A DNA stretch of 64,000 bases from SIBU01 sp038063715 (GTDB lineage Bacteria > Patescibacteriota > Minisyncoccia > Phycocordibacterales > SIBU01): the NCBI GenBank assembly GCA_038063715.1, contig JBBTUO010000017.1, positions 26,134 to 90,133 on the forward strand, given 5' to 3'. The notes under the pieces were generated by a model that ran no database searches, had not been told where the DNA came from, and saw only the letters and a program-made list of their open reading frames with translations. The position numbers and the translations under genes were made by a program. Every line of letters begins with the position of its first letter. Within the stretch, counting starts at the first letter, position 1. Below, piece after piece: positions 8,208 to 16,640 of the stretch.

Positions 8208-9300
8208 AATGGGAAAAAAAATTCTAATCCAAGTGCCCAGTCCGTTTGCCGCAAATAACGCGATCTTTGAACAAGACGCAAATAATATGACAGAGCCATG
8301 GCGTGTTTTAAAGGCGCGCCTAAATTCTCTCGGCTACGAAGTGCTAACAGCCGATAATAACTCGCTTGAAGACTGTGAATGGCTTTTGTTTATTGACTCG
8401 CTTTCGCTCTACGGCACCGCTCAGCGTGGAGGTTTTAAAAATTTTGCACGCAGAATTTCAAATAAAATTTTCAAAGTGAAAGATAAAAATCCATGGCCAA
8501 ATCGGCCTTTGTATGAAGAAGCTATGGCGCGAGGAATGGAAAACCGGATGGCGTTGTTTCTTTGGGAAGGCGCCGTAGTGAGTCCATACAACTATATGCC
8601 GAAAACCTGGAAAAAGTTTAACCGAATCTTTACTTGGAAAGATGATTTAGTTGATAACAAAAAATTCTTCAAATTTTATCTGCCGACACCGACTCAAAAT
8701 GGAATAGTAAAACCTCTGCCATTCGCACAAAAAAAACTGCTAGTAAACATTTCAGCGAATAAGTGGTACCCAGGCGAAAATGAGCTTTTCAGTGCCAGGG
8801 TGAGAACCAGTCTGTATTTTGATCGACACTATCCCAATGATTTTGATCACTTTGGAGCGCGATGGCATACGGCGGTTACACGCTGGCAGAAATACTTTCC
8901 AGCTCTTATACCAAAATTTACTACTTACCGCGGTAAATCAGGAAACAAGATGGAAACACTTTCTAAATATAAATTCTCACTATGTTATGAAAACGTTTCT
9001 GACAATAAAGGTTATATTACCGAAAAAATCTTTGACATCCTTCAGGCAAAATCCGTGCCAGTTTATTGGGGGGCACCAAACATTGAGGAGTACGTCCCCT
9101 CTACTGCTTTCGTAGATCGAAGAAAATTCATAAATGATGAGGCGTTAGCAAAATACTTAAAAAATGTTTCCGAGGAAAACTATGAAAAAATGGTTGAGGC
9201 AGGACAAAAATATCTTGAAACCGAAAACTGTAAAAAATTCTTTTCGGAATATTTTGCTAAACGAGTAATTGAGGTTTTAAATATCACGAGAAAAAACTAG
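8194..9300 (+). CDS. Family GT10 fucosyltransferase (alpha-1,3/1,4 type)
   Basis: 368 aa. The C-terminal half holds the GT10 signature: FSLCYENVSD, KGYITEKIFD, then AKSVPVYWGAPNIEEYVP and FVDRRKF (about 262-312), which bind GDP-fucose. The N-terminal half is the variable acceptor domain. Transfers L-fucose from GDP-fucose to a glycan acceptor, usually GlcNAc in an alpha-1,3 or 1,4 link. The start at 8194 overlaps the previous gene by 14 bp; an alternative ATG at 8209 gives 363 aa and no overlap. GDP-fucose is supplied by gmd and fcl in the same operon. Confidence 0.88.
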   Translation: MSENKMGKKILIQVPSPFAANNAIFEQDANNMTEPWRVLKARLNSLGYEVLTADNNSLEDCEWLLFIDSLSLYGTAQRGGFKNFARRISNKIFKVKDKNPWPNRPLYEEAMARGMENRMALFLWEGAVVSPYNYMPKTWKKFNRIFTWKDDLVDNKKFFKFYLPTPTQNGIVKPLPFAQKKLLVNISANKWYPGENELFSARVRTSLYFDRHYPNDFDHFGARWHTAVTRWQKYFPALIPKFTTYRGKSGNKMETLSKYKFSLCYENVSDNKGYITEKIFDILQAKSVPVYWGAPNIEEYVPSTAFVDRRKFINDEALAKYLKNVSEENYEKMVEAGQKYLETENCKKFFSEYFAKRVIEVLNITRKN

Positions 9301-9301
9301 T

Positions 9302-10315
9302 ATGAAAGAGCCTTTGACTAAAAACCAAAAACTTGCTCGCAATTCTCTTCTTTCAAAAATTGAAACTGGTGAATACGCGCTTAGAGCTAACCCTTGCATT
9401 TGTGGAAAGATGATGGATATTCTGATTGCAAATCGAGACCGTTATAATATTTCCATACGCACCGTGCTTTGTCAGGCCTGTGGTCTGGTTCGCTCCGATC
9501 CTTATTATAACACCGTCACTCTCTCACACTTTTATAATGATGAATATCGAAAGCTCTACGCCATCAAAGCTGGGTCGGTCGAAGATTTTTTTATTGAACA
9601 AACTGGTTTTGGAAAGCATATTTATGATTTCTTAGCCGAAAAGATTTTCAAGCGCGAAATCAAGGGAAAAAATGTCCTTGAAATCGGTTGTGGTGCAGGA
9701 GGAATTCTAGAAACCTTTAAAAAAATGGGGAATGAAGTTGCCGGTTGTGATTATGGTGAAAGTTACATCCAGTTTGGGAAAAGTAAAGGATTAAATCTTT
9801 TTGCTGGTGGTTCGGATACTCTTTTAAACACGGGTTTAGCAGACATTATAATTCTCAACCACACATTTGAGCATATGACTCAACCAACTAAAGAGTTGGA
9901 GCAAATTAAAAAATTACTAGCACCAAACGGCATACTATATATATCGTTGCCGGGAATTTATTCAATTCATGATACTTATGCGGGTAAACTTATTAATGGG
10001 TACTTGCAAAATGCCCACGTTTGGTATTTCACTCTGAAAACCTTAACTTCCCTGCTCTCTAAATGTGGCTTTCAGCTTATAGCTGGAAATGAAATAATTA
10101 TGGCGGTTTATAAAATTGGCCTGACAAGCCAAAAAATGGAAGTCGAAAGCCCTGAAAAAATCCTATACTACCTTAAAAAAACCAAAAAATTACGCTGGTA
10201 CTACGGCTTAAAAAAGTTCTCCCTCCGTCATTCAGCCTTTGAAACATTGAGACGATTTGGACCGTTATATAAGATGACCCGAACTATTTATAGAAAAGCT
10301 AAAAAAATACAATGA
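9302..10315 (+). CDS. Class I SAM methyltransferase with N-terminal zinc-finger-like Cys cluster
   Basis: 337 aa. A Cys cluster CxC (32, 34) and CxxC (57, 60) precedes a Methyltransf_23-type domain with NVLEIGCGAGG (124-134), an acid at the end of strand 2 (GCDYGES) and a motif-III-like ILNHTFEHM. Such proteins methylate nucleotide-linked or glycan sugars or act in polysaccharide clusters with unknown targets. The C-terminus is basic (LYKMTRTIYRKAKKIQ). Starts 1 bp after the GT10 gene and overlaps neuA-like by 4 bp (ATGA). Confidence 0.75.
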   Translation: MKEPLTKNQKLARNSLLSKIETGEYALRANPCICGKMMDILIANRDRYNISIRTVLCQACGLVRSDPYYNTVTLSHFYNDEYRKLYAIKAGSVEDFFIEQTGFGKHIYDFLAEKIFKREIKGKNVLEIGCGAGGILETFKKMGNEVAGCDYGESYIQFGKSKGLNLFAGGSDTLLNTGLADIIILNHTFEHMTQPTKELEQIKKLLAPNGILYISLPGIYSIHDTYAGKLINGYLQNAHVWYFTLKTLTSLLSKCGFQLIAGNEIIMAVYKIGLTSQKMEVESPEKILYYLKKTKKLRWYYGLKKFSLRHSAFETLRRFGPLYKMTRTIYRKAKKIQ

Positions 10316-10992
10316 TAAAGGGACAAAAAATCGTGGCACTCGTGCCTCTTAGGGGCGGATCAAAATCTATCCCTTACAAAAATATAAAAAAAATCTCTGG
10401 CAAGCCTTTAGCTTACTGGTGCCTTTTTGCTGCTACCAATTCAAAATATATTGATGAAGTGTGGGTTTCGACAGATGATTCGAAAATAAAAAAAGTGGTT
10501 TCAGGACTCGGACTTGACGTGAAAGTGCTAGACCGACCAGAAGCATTGGCCACGGACAAAGCATCGACTGAATCGGTGATGCTCCATTTTGCCGAGAAGG
10601 TCACCTTTGATATTCTGATTACCGTTCAAGCAACTTCCCCACTAACGACCAGTGACAATTTAGACAAAGCAATCGAAATTCTTTTAGAGGGTGGACATGA
10701 TAGCTTGGTCACGGTGGTTAAAGAAAAAAGTTTCTTGTGGTCACCAGAAGGCAAAGCTCTAAATTACGACCCTAGAAATCGACCGATGAGGCAGGACTGG
10801 CCAGGGACATTTTCCGAAAATGGAGCTTTCTACATTACCAAAAAAAATATTCTAGAAACTGAAAAATGTCGACTCGGAGGGCGCGTCAAAGTCTTTGAGA
10901 TGCCAGCCGAAACGACATTGCAAATTGACGAAGCGGAAGACTGGCGAAAAGTTGCAAAATTACTAAAAATGAGAAAGAATTATCTTTCCTAA
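10312..10992 (+). CDS. neuA: Acylneuraminate (nonulosonate) cytidylyltransferase
   Basis: 226 aa. Activates a nonulosonic acid with CTP to give the CMP-sugar donor. N-terminal ALVPLRGGSKSIPYKN (9-23 region) is the nucleotide-binding signature of the family; VQATSPL and the later RPMRQDWP and FSENGAFYITK are also typical. Full length for the catalytic domain, with no fused phosphatase. Followed 7 bp later by the NeuB-type synthase. The exact acid (Neu5Ac, legionaminic, pseudaminic or another) cannot be decided here, because the upstream enzymes are not in this window. Confidence 0.9.
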   Translation: MIKGQKIVALVPLRGGSKSIPYKNIKKISGKPLAYWCLFAATNSKYIDEVWVSTDDSKIKKVVSGLGLDVKVLDRPEALATDKASTESVMLHFAEKVTFDILITVQATSPLTTSDNLDKAIEILLEGGHDSLVTVVKEKSFLWSPEGKALNYDPRNRPMRQDWPGTFSENGAFYITKKNILETEKCRLGGRVKVFEMPAETTLQIDEAEDWRKVAKLLKMRKNYLS

Positions 10993-10999
10993 AGAATCT

Positions 11000-11881
11000 A
11001 TGAAATACAAACAGCCAAAAATAGTCGCGGAAATCGGTTGCAATCATATGGGTGATTTTGAATTGGCGAAAGAATTGATTTTCTTAGCCAAAGAAACTGG
11101 AGCGCATGTGGCAAAATTTCAAAAAAGAAATCCGCGTCAACTGCTGACAAAAGAACAGTATAACTCTCCTCACCCAGTGCCCTATCACTCCTTCGGAAAA
11201 ACTTACGGGGAGCACCGCGAGTTTCTAGAGCTCACGAAGGAACAGCATCGCAAACTTAAAAATTACTGCGACCGTCTTCATATTGAGTACGCAACTTCTG
11301 TTTGGGATGTGCAGTCCGCGCGAGAAATTATTTCTTTAAAACCTAAATATATTAAAGTTCCCTCGGCTTGCAACAACAACTACGAACTTTTGAAGGTCCT
11401 GCGGGATAACTACAAAGGTGACGTCCATATATCTTTCGGTATGACAACGCACGATGAAGAAGAGTCGATTGTGAAATTTTTTGAGGAAAAGAATCAGGCC
11501 AAAAAACGCTTGGTTATCTACTCCTGCACCTCTGGCTACCCAGTTGATTTTAATGACGTCTGTCTTTTGGAAATTTCTAGAGTTGAAAAAACCTATGGTG
11601 ATAGAGTAAAGGAAATTGGCTTTTCTGGGCACCACGCTGGCATCGCCATCGATATCGCAGCTTATGCACTGGGTGCCACTTGGATTGAAAGACACTTCAC
11701 AAAGGACAGAATGCTCAAGGGCACCGATCATGCAGCTTCGCTCGAGCCACAGGGCTTGAAAACTCTTGCCAGAAATCTTGGCGCTACCTTTACGTCCCTG
11801 ACATATAAAAAATCAGAAATTTTGGAAGTGGAAAAGGTTCAGCGAGAAAAATTAAAGTATCGTTCAAAATCAGAAAAATAA
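11000..11881 (+). CDS. N-acetylneuraminate synthase-like (NeuB) enzyme lacking the SAF domain
   Basis: 293 aa. Condenses PEP with an N-acylated hexosamine or hexose derivative to form a nonulosonic acid. Visible NeuB core: IVAEIGCNHMGD (8-19), HVAKFQKR (about 36-43), EYATSVWD, IKVPSACNNN, ISFGMTTHDEEE, IYSCTSGYPV, GFSGHHAGI and ERHFTKDRMLKGTDHAASLEP. The usual C-terminal antifreeze-like SAF domain (about 60 aa that caps the active site of the partner subunit) is absent, so the protein is shorter than the usual 335-350 aa. No frameshift is seen: the stop is followed at once by the next gene's ATG. Confidence 0.88.
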   Translation: MKYKQPKIVAEIGCNHMGDFELAKELIFLAKETGAHVAKFQKRNPRQLLTKEQYNSPHPVPYHSFGKTYGEHREFLELTKEQHRKLKNYCDRLHIEYATSVWDVQSAREIISLKPKYIKVPSACNNNYELLKVLRDNYKGDVHISFGMTTHDEEESIVKFFEEKNQAKKRLVIYSCTSGYPVDFNDVCLLEISRVEKTYGDRVKEIGFSGHHAGIAIDIAAYALGATWIERHFTKDRMLKGTDHAASLEPQGLKTLARNLGATFTSLTYKKSEILEVEKVQREKLKYRSKSEK

Positions 11882-11882
11882 A

Positions 11883-12548
11883 ATGAAAATTTTAAACAAA
11901 TTTAATAGTGAAAACAGTTTTGACTACGAGAACGGCTTTTACCTTACAGCTAAACCTGACAGACTCGGCAAGCTTTTGGCGCATTATGAACTTTATAAAA
12001 AAGTTTGCGACCTACCGGGCGCGATTGTTGAATGTGGTGTTTTCAAGGGCGCATCTCTTATAAGATTCGCTACATTCCGAAATCTTTTTGAAGCGGAACA
12101 TTCCCGAAAAGTTATCGGTTTTGACATGTATGGAAAATTCCCGCAAACTAAATTCGAAAATGATAAAAAATACCTGAAGAAATTCATTGAAGCCGCTGGT
12201 GAAGAAAGTATTTCAGAGACAGAACTGACGCAGATTTTTGAATTGAAGGATATTAAAAATTTTGAATTAGTTAAGGGTGATATCAACAAGACTGTTCCAG
12301 ACTACGTAAAAAACAATCCTCATCTTAAAATTTCCCTACTACATATTGATACTGACGTATATGAACCGGCGGTCACAATCCTGCGTGAAATGTATGACCA
12401 CGTTGTAAAAGGTGGAATCATCGCCTTTGATGACTACGGCACTTTCCCTGGCGAGACACAGGCGGTAGACGAATTCTTTAAAGATAAAAAGGTAAAAATC
12501 CAGAAATTCCCCTTCTCACACATTCCTTCTTTTGTCGTAAAACCATAA
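11883..12548 (+). CDS. TylF/MycF-family sugar O-methyltransferase
   Basis: 221 aa. Matches the macrocin O-methyltransferase (TylF) family, Mg-dependent SAM enzymes that methylate sugar hydroxyls. Evidence: AIVECGVFKGASLI (47-60, SAM site), IGFDMYGKFP, the metal-binding HIDTDVYEP (about 156-164) and IAFDDYGTFPGETQAVDEFF near 180. Starts 1 bp after the NeuB-like gene. It probably caps or decorates a residue in the NulO-containing part of the glycan. Confidence 0.85.
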   Translation: MKILNKFNSENSFDYENGFYLTAKPDRLGKLLAHYELYKKVCDLPGAIVECGVFKGASLIRFATFRNLFEAEHSRKVIGFDMYGKFPQTKFENDKKYLKKFIEAAGEESISETELTQIFELKDIKNFELVKGDINKTVPDYVKNNPHLKISLLHIDTDVYEPAVTILREMYDHVVKGGIIAFDDYGTFPGETQAVDEFFKDKKVKIQKFPFSHIPSFVVKP

Positions 12549-12554
12549 ACTCTC

Positions 12555-13415
12555 ATGAAGTCCACAATAAAAGAAATGCCGATTGCCGGTCAATTATTAA
12601 AAAACCTGGGAGCATTGAACCGAAATATCAAGCATGTTGTCCAATCCTCCCTGTTCTATCTAAAAAATAAAAAGCTTCTTTCGTTGAACAAAGTCTTAGC
12701 AGGAAGTGCTGCGGGTCGACGGGCTTTCATTCTTGCAACTGGCCCATCGATTAAAACTCAAGATCTTTCGCGCCTACAAGGAGAATTATGCGTGAGCGTC
12801 AGCAATTTTTTCGTTCATCCTGACTTTAAAAAAATCAGTCCGGAATATCACATCTTTCCCGCCTCTCACAAACCTATAACAGTTGAACAAATGTTAGACT
12901 TGCTCCGCGACGCTGAAAAACATTTTCCTGATGGACAAAAAATCTTTATGTCTGCAACAGATAAATATCTCGTTGAAAAATTCGGCGTGTTTAAAAAACA
13001 AAAAGTCTACTATTATTTGATCTCCAGCAGTCCCTTGACTGCACAAGGTATGATTAATTTCTCAAAAAGGCTCCCGATAATACAGACCAGCCCGCACATA
13101 GCCGTATATCTCTCCCTGTATCTGGATGTAAAAGAAATTTATCTTTTGGGTGTGGACCATGACTGGATTTTACATATAGGCGAAACGAGACATTTTTATG
13201 ATGAGAAAAAAAGCGCACTTGCCCAAACCGGCTATAACGAGTGGTTAGAAAGCGATTTAGGTACCGAGTGTGAAGCGTATGGGCGCCTGTGGAAAATATA
13301 TCGGCAAATAAGAACCTACGCGACCAAACATAAAGTTGTCATAATTAATGCAACAACCGGTAGTTTGCTTGACGTGTTCCCTAGAGCCAATCTGGAAGAA
13401 ATTTTAAAAAAATAA
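12555..13415 (+). CDS. GT42/DUF115-like protein, candidate nonulosonate transferase
   Basis: 286 aa. Two motifs stand out: FILATGPSIKTQDLSRL (58-74) and TSPHIAVYLSLYLDVKEIYLLGVDHDW (178-204). Both resemble the CMP-binding N-terminal Gly-Pro-Ser loop and the conserved central Tyr-Lys-Glu-Ile-Tyr-Leu-x-Gly-x-Asp segment of Campylobacter CstII sialyltransferases (GT42) and of the related DUF115/MAF family that transfers nonulosonates to flagellin. The position next to the CMP-NulO genes supports a NulO transferase. The resemblance is by eye; a C-terminal catalytic His is possible at TRHFYDEKK. No signal peptide, no membrane anchor. Confidence 0.55.
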   Translation: MKSTIKEMPIAGQLLKNLGALNRNIKHVVQSSLFYLKNKKLLSLNKVLAGSAAGRRAFILATGPSIKTQDLSRLQGELCVSVSNFFVHPDFKKISPEYHIFPASHKPITVEQMLDLLRDAEKHFPDGQKIFMSATDKYLVEKFGVFKKQKVYYYLISSSPLTAQGMINFSKRLPIIQTSPHIAVYLSLYLDVKEIYLLGVDHDWILHIGETRHFYDEKKSALAQTGYNEWLESDLGTECEAYGRLWKIYRQIRTYATKHKVVIINATTGSLLDVFPRANLEEILKK

Positions 13416-14252
13416 ATGAGTAAAGCAAGAAAAATTTTAAAATCAATCACGCCGCCATTCATCTGGAATGGGGCAAGAGCTTTGGTGTGGCCTAAAACCA
13501 AACAATACAGTGGAGATTTCAAAACTTGGGCCGAAGCCAAAGCACTTACTTCAGGCTACGACACTCCGTTAATTTTGGAAAAAGTACAAAGCGCAGCACT
13601 AAAAGTAAAACGCGGTGAAGCGGCTTATGAACGTGACTCGGTTAATTTCAGTACCATAGAGTACTCGTGGCCTCTCCTAGCGGGACTTTTGTGGATTGCG
13701 AGCCAAAATGAAAACAAACTAAGCGTACTTGATTTTGGCGGTTCACTCGGTTCAAGCTACTACCAAAATAGGAAATTTTTGGCGCATCTCAAAAGCTTAA
13801 GTTGGTCTATTGTCGAACAAAAACACTTTGTAGAGTTTGGTCATAAAAATCTCACAGATGAGCATTTGAAATTCTACACCGACCTAAAAGAGTGTGCTGT
13901 GGCAGAAAAACCTGATGTTTTTCTGCTTTCGAGTGTTCTACCCTATATTGAAAAGCCCTACGAAATTTTGGAACTAGTTCGACAATTAAACCTGAAATAT
14001 ATTATCATAGATCGCACCCCATTCTTCACACAGCCAAGCATCCTCCCCGATCGAATTACTGTCCAACAATCTTCAAAAAAAATCTATGACGCGAGTTATC
14101 CGGCATGGTTTTTAAATGAACATAAACTCCTAAGATTTTTAAGTACCGATTATGAATTGATAGCCGATTGGCAAGCGCTGGCGGGCAAAATTCCACTTGG
14201 GAATGTCATAGCGGAAGATAAAGGATATATATATGTTCGAAAAAATATTTAA
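13416..14252 (+). CDS. Putative methyltransferase, TIGR04325 family
   Basis: 278 aa. Pattern of the LIC12133/TIGR04325 family found in surface-polysaccharide clusters: FIWNGARAL near the start, YSGDFKTWAEA, a degenerate SAM-like motif VLDFGGSLGSSYYQNR (about 104-120), VEQKHFVEFG, LLSSVLPYIEKP and IIDRTPF. The Gly-rich motif is compatible with SAM binding, but the activity of the family is not established. Abuts the previous gene and overlaps the FkbM gene by 20 bp. Confidence 0.75.
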   Translation: MSKARKILKSITPPFIWNGARALVWPKTKQYSGDFKTWAEAKALTSGYDTPLILEKVQSAALKVKRGEAAYERDSVNFSTIEYSWPLLAGLLWIASQNENKLSVLDFGGSLGSSYYQNRKFLAHLKSLSWSIVEQKHFVEFGHKNLTDEHLKFYTDLKECAVAEKPDVFLLSSVLPYIEKPYEILELVRQLNLKYIIIDRTPFFTQPSILPDRITVQQSSKKIYDASYPAWFLNEHKLLRFLSTDYELIADWQALAGKIPLGNVIAEDKGYIYVRKNI

Positions 14253-15183
14253 TCGTCCTGAGCTTCAAAGTAACCCTCCGGTGCTGGTTGACATCGGAGC
14301 CTCCGGCGCGCTGTACCCTCATTGGGAGCAGATTGCCAAATATTGCATTTGCATTGCCTTTGACCCGGACTTACGGGAAATGAAGCACCTGGACAGCGGC
14401 ACATCGCCCTATCGAGAACTTTTCGTTCATAACTCAATCGTATCAGCAGAGAAAAAATTGGAGAGTAATTTTTACTTGACCAAATCCCCATACTGTTCGA
14501 GCACGCTCGTACCTGCTGTTGAACCATCCATTTCTGTAGCTCCTCTTTTTGAAATTGAGAAAAAAGTGGTCTTAAAAACTGAAAATCTTGTTGACGTCCT
14601 AAGGGCAAAAAACATTTCTCACGTCGACTGGTTTAAAACCGATTCCCAAGGCACCGACCTTCGTATTTTCAAAAGTCTTGGGGAAGAAACTTTACGTCGT
14701 GTTCTGATAGCTGACCTTGAACCTGGAATTATAGACGCCTACAAAGGCGAGGACAAGGCATGGCACGTACTTCAATTCATGGACGAAAAAAATTTTTGGA
14801 TGAGCGACATGAGAGTAATGTCTGTGAAAAAGATCCCGAGAAATTGGAAAAAACTTTCGAACGAGCGAGATCGAACGTTTAGAAGCGGCTCAGCAGATTC
14901 GCCTGGCTGGACAGAAATGTCTTTTATAAGCGACGGCACACAAGAAGATTTCGACATTCGGGAATTTCTATTGCTCTGGGTCTTCGCTACCATCAAAAAC
15001 CAGCACGGCTTCGCCTTTGATATCGCCACCCGTGGCACGGAAAAATTCTCCGATGTGATCTTCCTAGAGCTAGCGACCGAATCCGAAAAAAGCGCCACCC
15101 GCAAACAAAGATATAATAACCGAACCACTAAAATTATGCGCTTCACTAACCGTCTCAAAAAAATTGTGAAAAAAATTTTATGA
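14233..15183 (+). CDS. FkbM-family methyltransferase
   Basis: 316 aa. Starts PPVLVDIGASGALYPHWEQI, a SAM-binding motif I at about 15-35, followed by AFDPDLREM, the Ser/Thr-rich CSSTLVP and the family-typical DVLRAKNISHVDWFKTDSQGTDL (about 121-143), which includes the acidic Mg/SAM-site residues. FkbM enzymes methylate sugar hydroxyls in many glycans. The C-terminal 80 residues have no recognised match. The ATG at 14233 lies in the last codons of the preceding gene; overlap with the next gene is 4 bp. Confidence 0.75.
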   Translation: MFEKIFNRPELQSNPPVLVDIGASGALYPHWEQIAKYCICIAFDPDLREMKHLDSGTSPYRELFVHNSIVSAEKKLESNFYLTKSPYCSSTLVPAVEPSISVAPLFEIEKKVVLKTENLVDVLRAKNISHVDWFKTDSQGTDLRIFKSLGEETLRRVLIADLEPGIIDAYKGEDKAWHVLQFMDEKNFWMSDMRVMSVKKIPRNWKKLSNERDRTFRSGSADSPGWTEMSFISDGTQEDFDIREFLLLWVFATIKNQHGFAFDIATRGTEKFSDVIFLELATESEKSATRKQRYNNRTTKIMRFTNRLKKIVKKIL

Positions 15184-16199
15184 CATCCGCAACAGTCTCG
15201 TTACAACGTCATTTCTGCACCCTTTTCGATAGAGGGTTTTTGTTTAAAGGGTTAGCCCTTTATAAATCCTTAATGAAACATGCTGTAAATTTTACCTTAT
15301 GGATTTTGTGCATGGATACCGAAACCTATAATGTACTAAAACAGCTTAATCTTCCGAACGTACGCCTCCTGACACTCTCTGACGTGGAGGATGAACAACT
15401 CCAAACCGCCAAACAAAACCGTAGTTCACGAAAATACTGCTTTACGCTATCCCCATCGCTCCCCCTCTACATTCTTAAAAATCACGATATAGAAAGTATT
15501 AGCTACCTAGATGCGGACTTGTACTTTTTTAGCTCTCCGGAGGTTATATATAAAGAGATGGAAAGTAAATCAATTATGATAATTCCTCACCACCTCGGGC
15601 CAACACGGAAAGAAAAAGAAAAGGAGGTCGGCAAGTACAACGTCGGGATGCTAATATTTAAAAAAGATGAGAACGGACTTGCTTGTCTACGATGGTGGCG
15701 TGAACAATGCATTCTGTACTGCGATGACCAGATCCGGCCGGGACACTACGACGACCAAAAGTTCCTTGATTATTTTGAAGAAAAATTCAAAGGCGTACAC
15801 GTGCTAAAAAATCGCGGAGCAAATCTCGCACCATGGAATATTGAGCGTGACAAAATACACATACAGAAAAATATTGTTTTTGTTGGCAACGACCCGCTAG
15901 TATTCTTCCACTTTTCAGGCTTCCAATTGTACGAAAAATCCTTTATGCTACCCTACGGGCCCTACACTTTCCACGAATATACGCGCTCTTCGCTCTTTAA
16001 AGATTTCATCTACAAACCGTACTCTAATTGCTTGTATCAAACATTAAACGATATCCGCCGGATAAGACCTCTATGGAATTACGGGCTGACGCCCCGACCG
16101 AAATTGTTAAAAAGTCTTGAGCAACTTTTTTACAACAGCCTATACTTCCCCACTTGGCGGCTCGCAAAAAAAATAACATCACTACTCAAGAACAAATAA
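15180..16199 (+). CDS. GT8-like glycosyltransferase
   Basis: 339 aa. Begins CTLFDRGFLFKGLALYKSL, the start typical of GT8-type nucleotide-sugar transferases, and has a DxD metal motif in ISYLDADLYFF (Asp111, Asp113). KYNVGMLIFKK and WWREQC, followed by YDDQKFLDYF, fit the donor-binding lower part, and GANLAPWNIERD a later conserved turn. Cytoplasmic, no membrane anchor. Donor and acceptor are unknown. Overlaps the FkbM gene by 4 bp. Confidence 0.75.
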   Translation: MTSATVSLQRHFCTLFDRGFLFKGLALYKSLMKHAVNFTLWILCMDTETYNVLKQLNLPNVRLLTLSDVEDEQLQTAKQNRSSRKYCFTLSPSLPLYILKNHDIESISYLDADLYFFSSPEVIYKEMESKSIMIIPHHLGPTRKEKEKEVGKYNVGMLIFKKDENGLACLRWWREQCILYCDDQIRPGHYDDQKFLDYFEEKFKGVHVLKNRGANLAPWNIERDKIHIQKNIVFVGNDPLVFFHFSGFQLYEKSFMLPYGPYTFHEYTRSSLFKDFIYKPYSNCLYQTLNDIRRIRPLWNYGLTPRPKLLKSLEQLFYNSLYFPTWRLAKKITSLLKNK

Positions 16200-16205
16200 A
16201 ATCAT

Positions 16206-16640
16206 ATGGAAAAAACAAACAACGAACTTCCCGAAGGCTCCGCCATAATCAAATTACCATCCTTTAGTGGTAAAGGTGGAATTTTGACAATGATACAGCG
16301 CGGAGAAAAATTAAATGAAGTGCCGTTTGAAATTGAAAGAGTGCTAGTTACCACTTGCGGGCAAAGTAGCGAGGAAAGAGGGGCTCACACTCATCACGAG
16401 TCTCGGCAAATCTTTTTTGTCCTATCAGGTGGGTGCACCATTTTACTTGATAATGGCAAGGACAAGTCATCGGTAACCCTGACAAACGCCTCGGAAGGCC
16501 TTCTCATGGAACCATACGTCTGGCACGTGATGAAAGATTTTAAGGAAAACACGGTCACGCTCGCCCTCTTTAATACAGTTTATGACGAAAAAGATTACAT
16601 TAGAAATTATGAAGAATTCCTAAAATGCCTAAAAAAATAA
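16206..16640 (+). CDS. dTDP-4-keto-6-deoxyhexose 3,4-ketoisomerase (FdtA/QdtA-like cupin)
   Basis: 144 aa cupin. The metal/active-site run RGAHTHHESRQIFFVLSGG (58-76) with His61, His63 and Gln68 is the signature of FdtA/QdtA/WxcM-type sugar ketoisomerases, which shift the keto group of dTDP-4-keto-6-deoxyglucose from C4 to C3. It overlaps the next aminotransferase gene by 16 bp; the pair would give a dTDP-3-amino-3,6-dideoxyhexose (Fuc3N or Qui3N). The required dTDP-4-keto sugar can come from RmlA and RmlB encoded at 37.8-39.6 kb. No acetyltransferase partner is visible. Confidence 0.82.
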   Translation: MEKTNNELPEGSAIIKLPSFSGKGGILTMIQRGEKLNEVPFEIERVLVTTCGQSSEERGAHTHHESRQIFFVLSGGCTILLDNGKDKSSVTLTNASEGLLMEPYVWHVMKDFKENTVTLALFNTVYDEKDYIRNYEEFLKCLKK

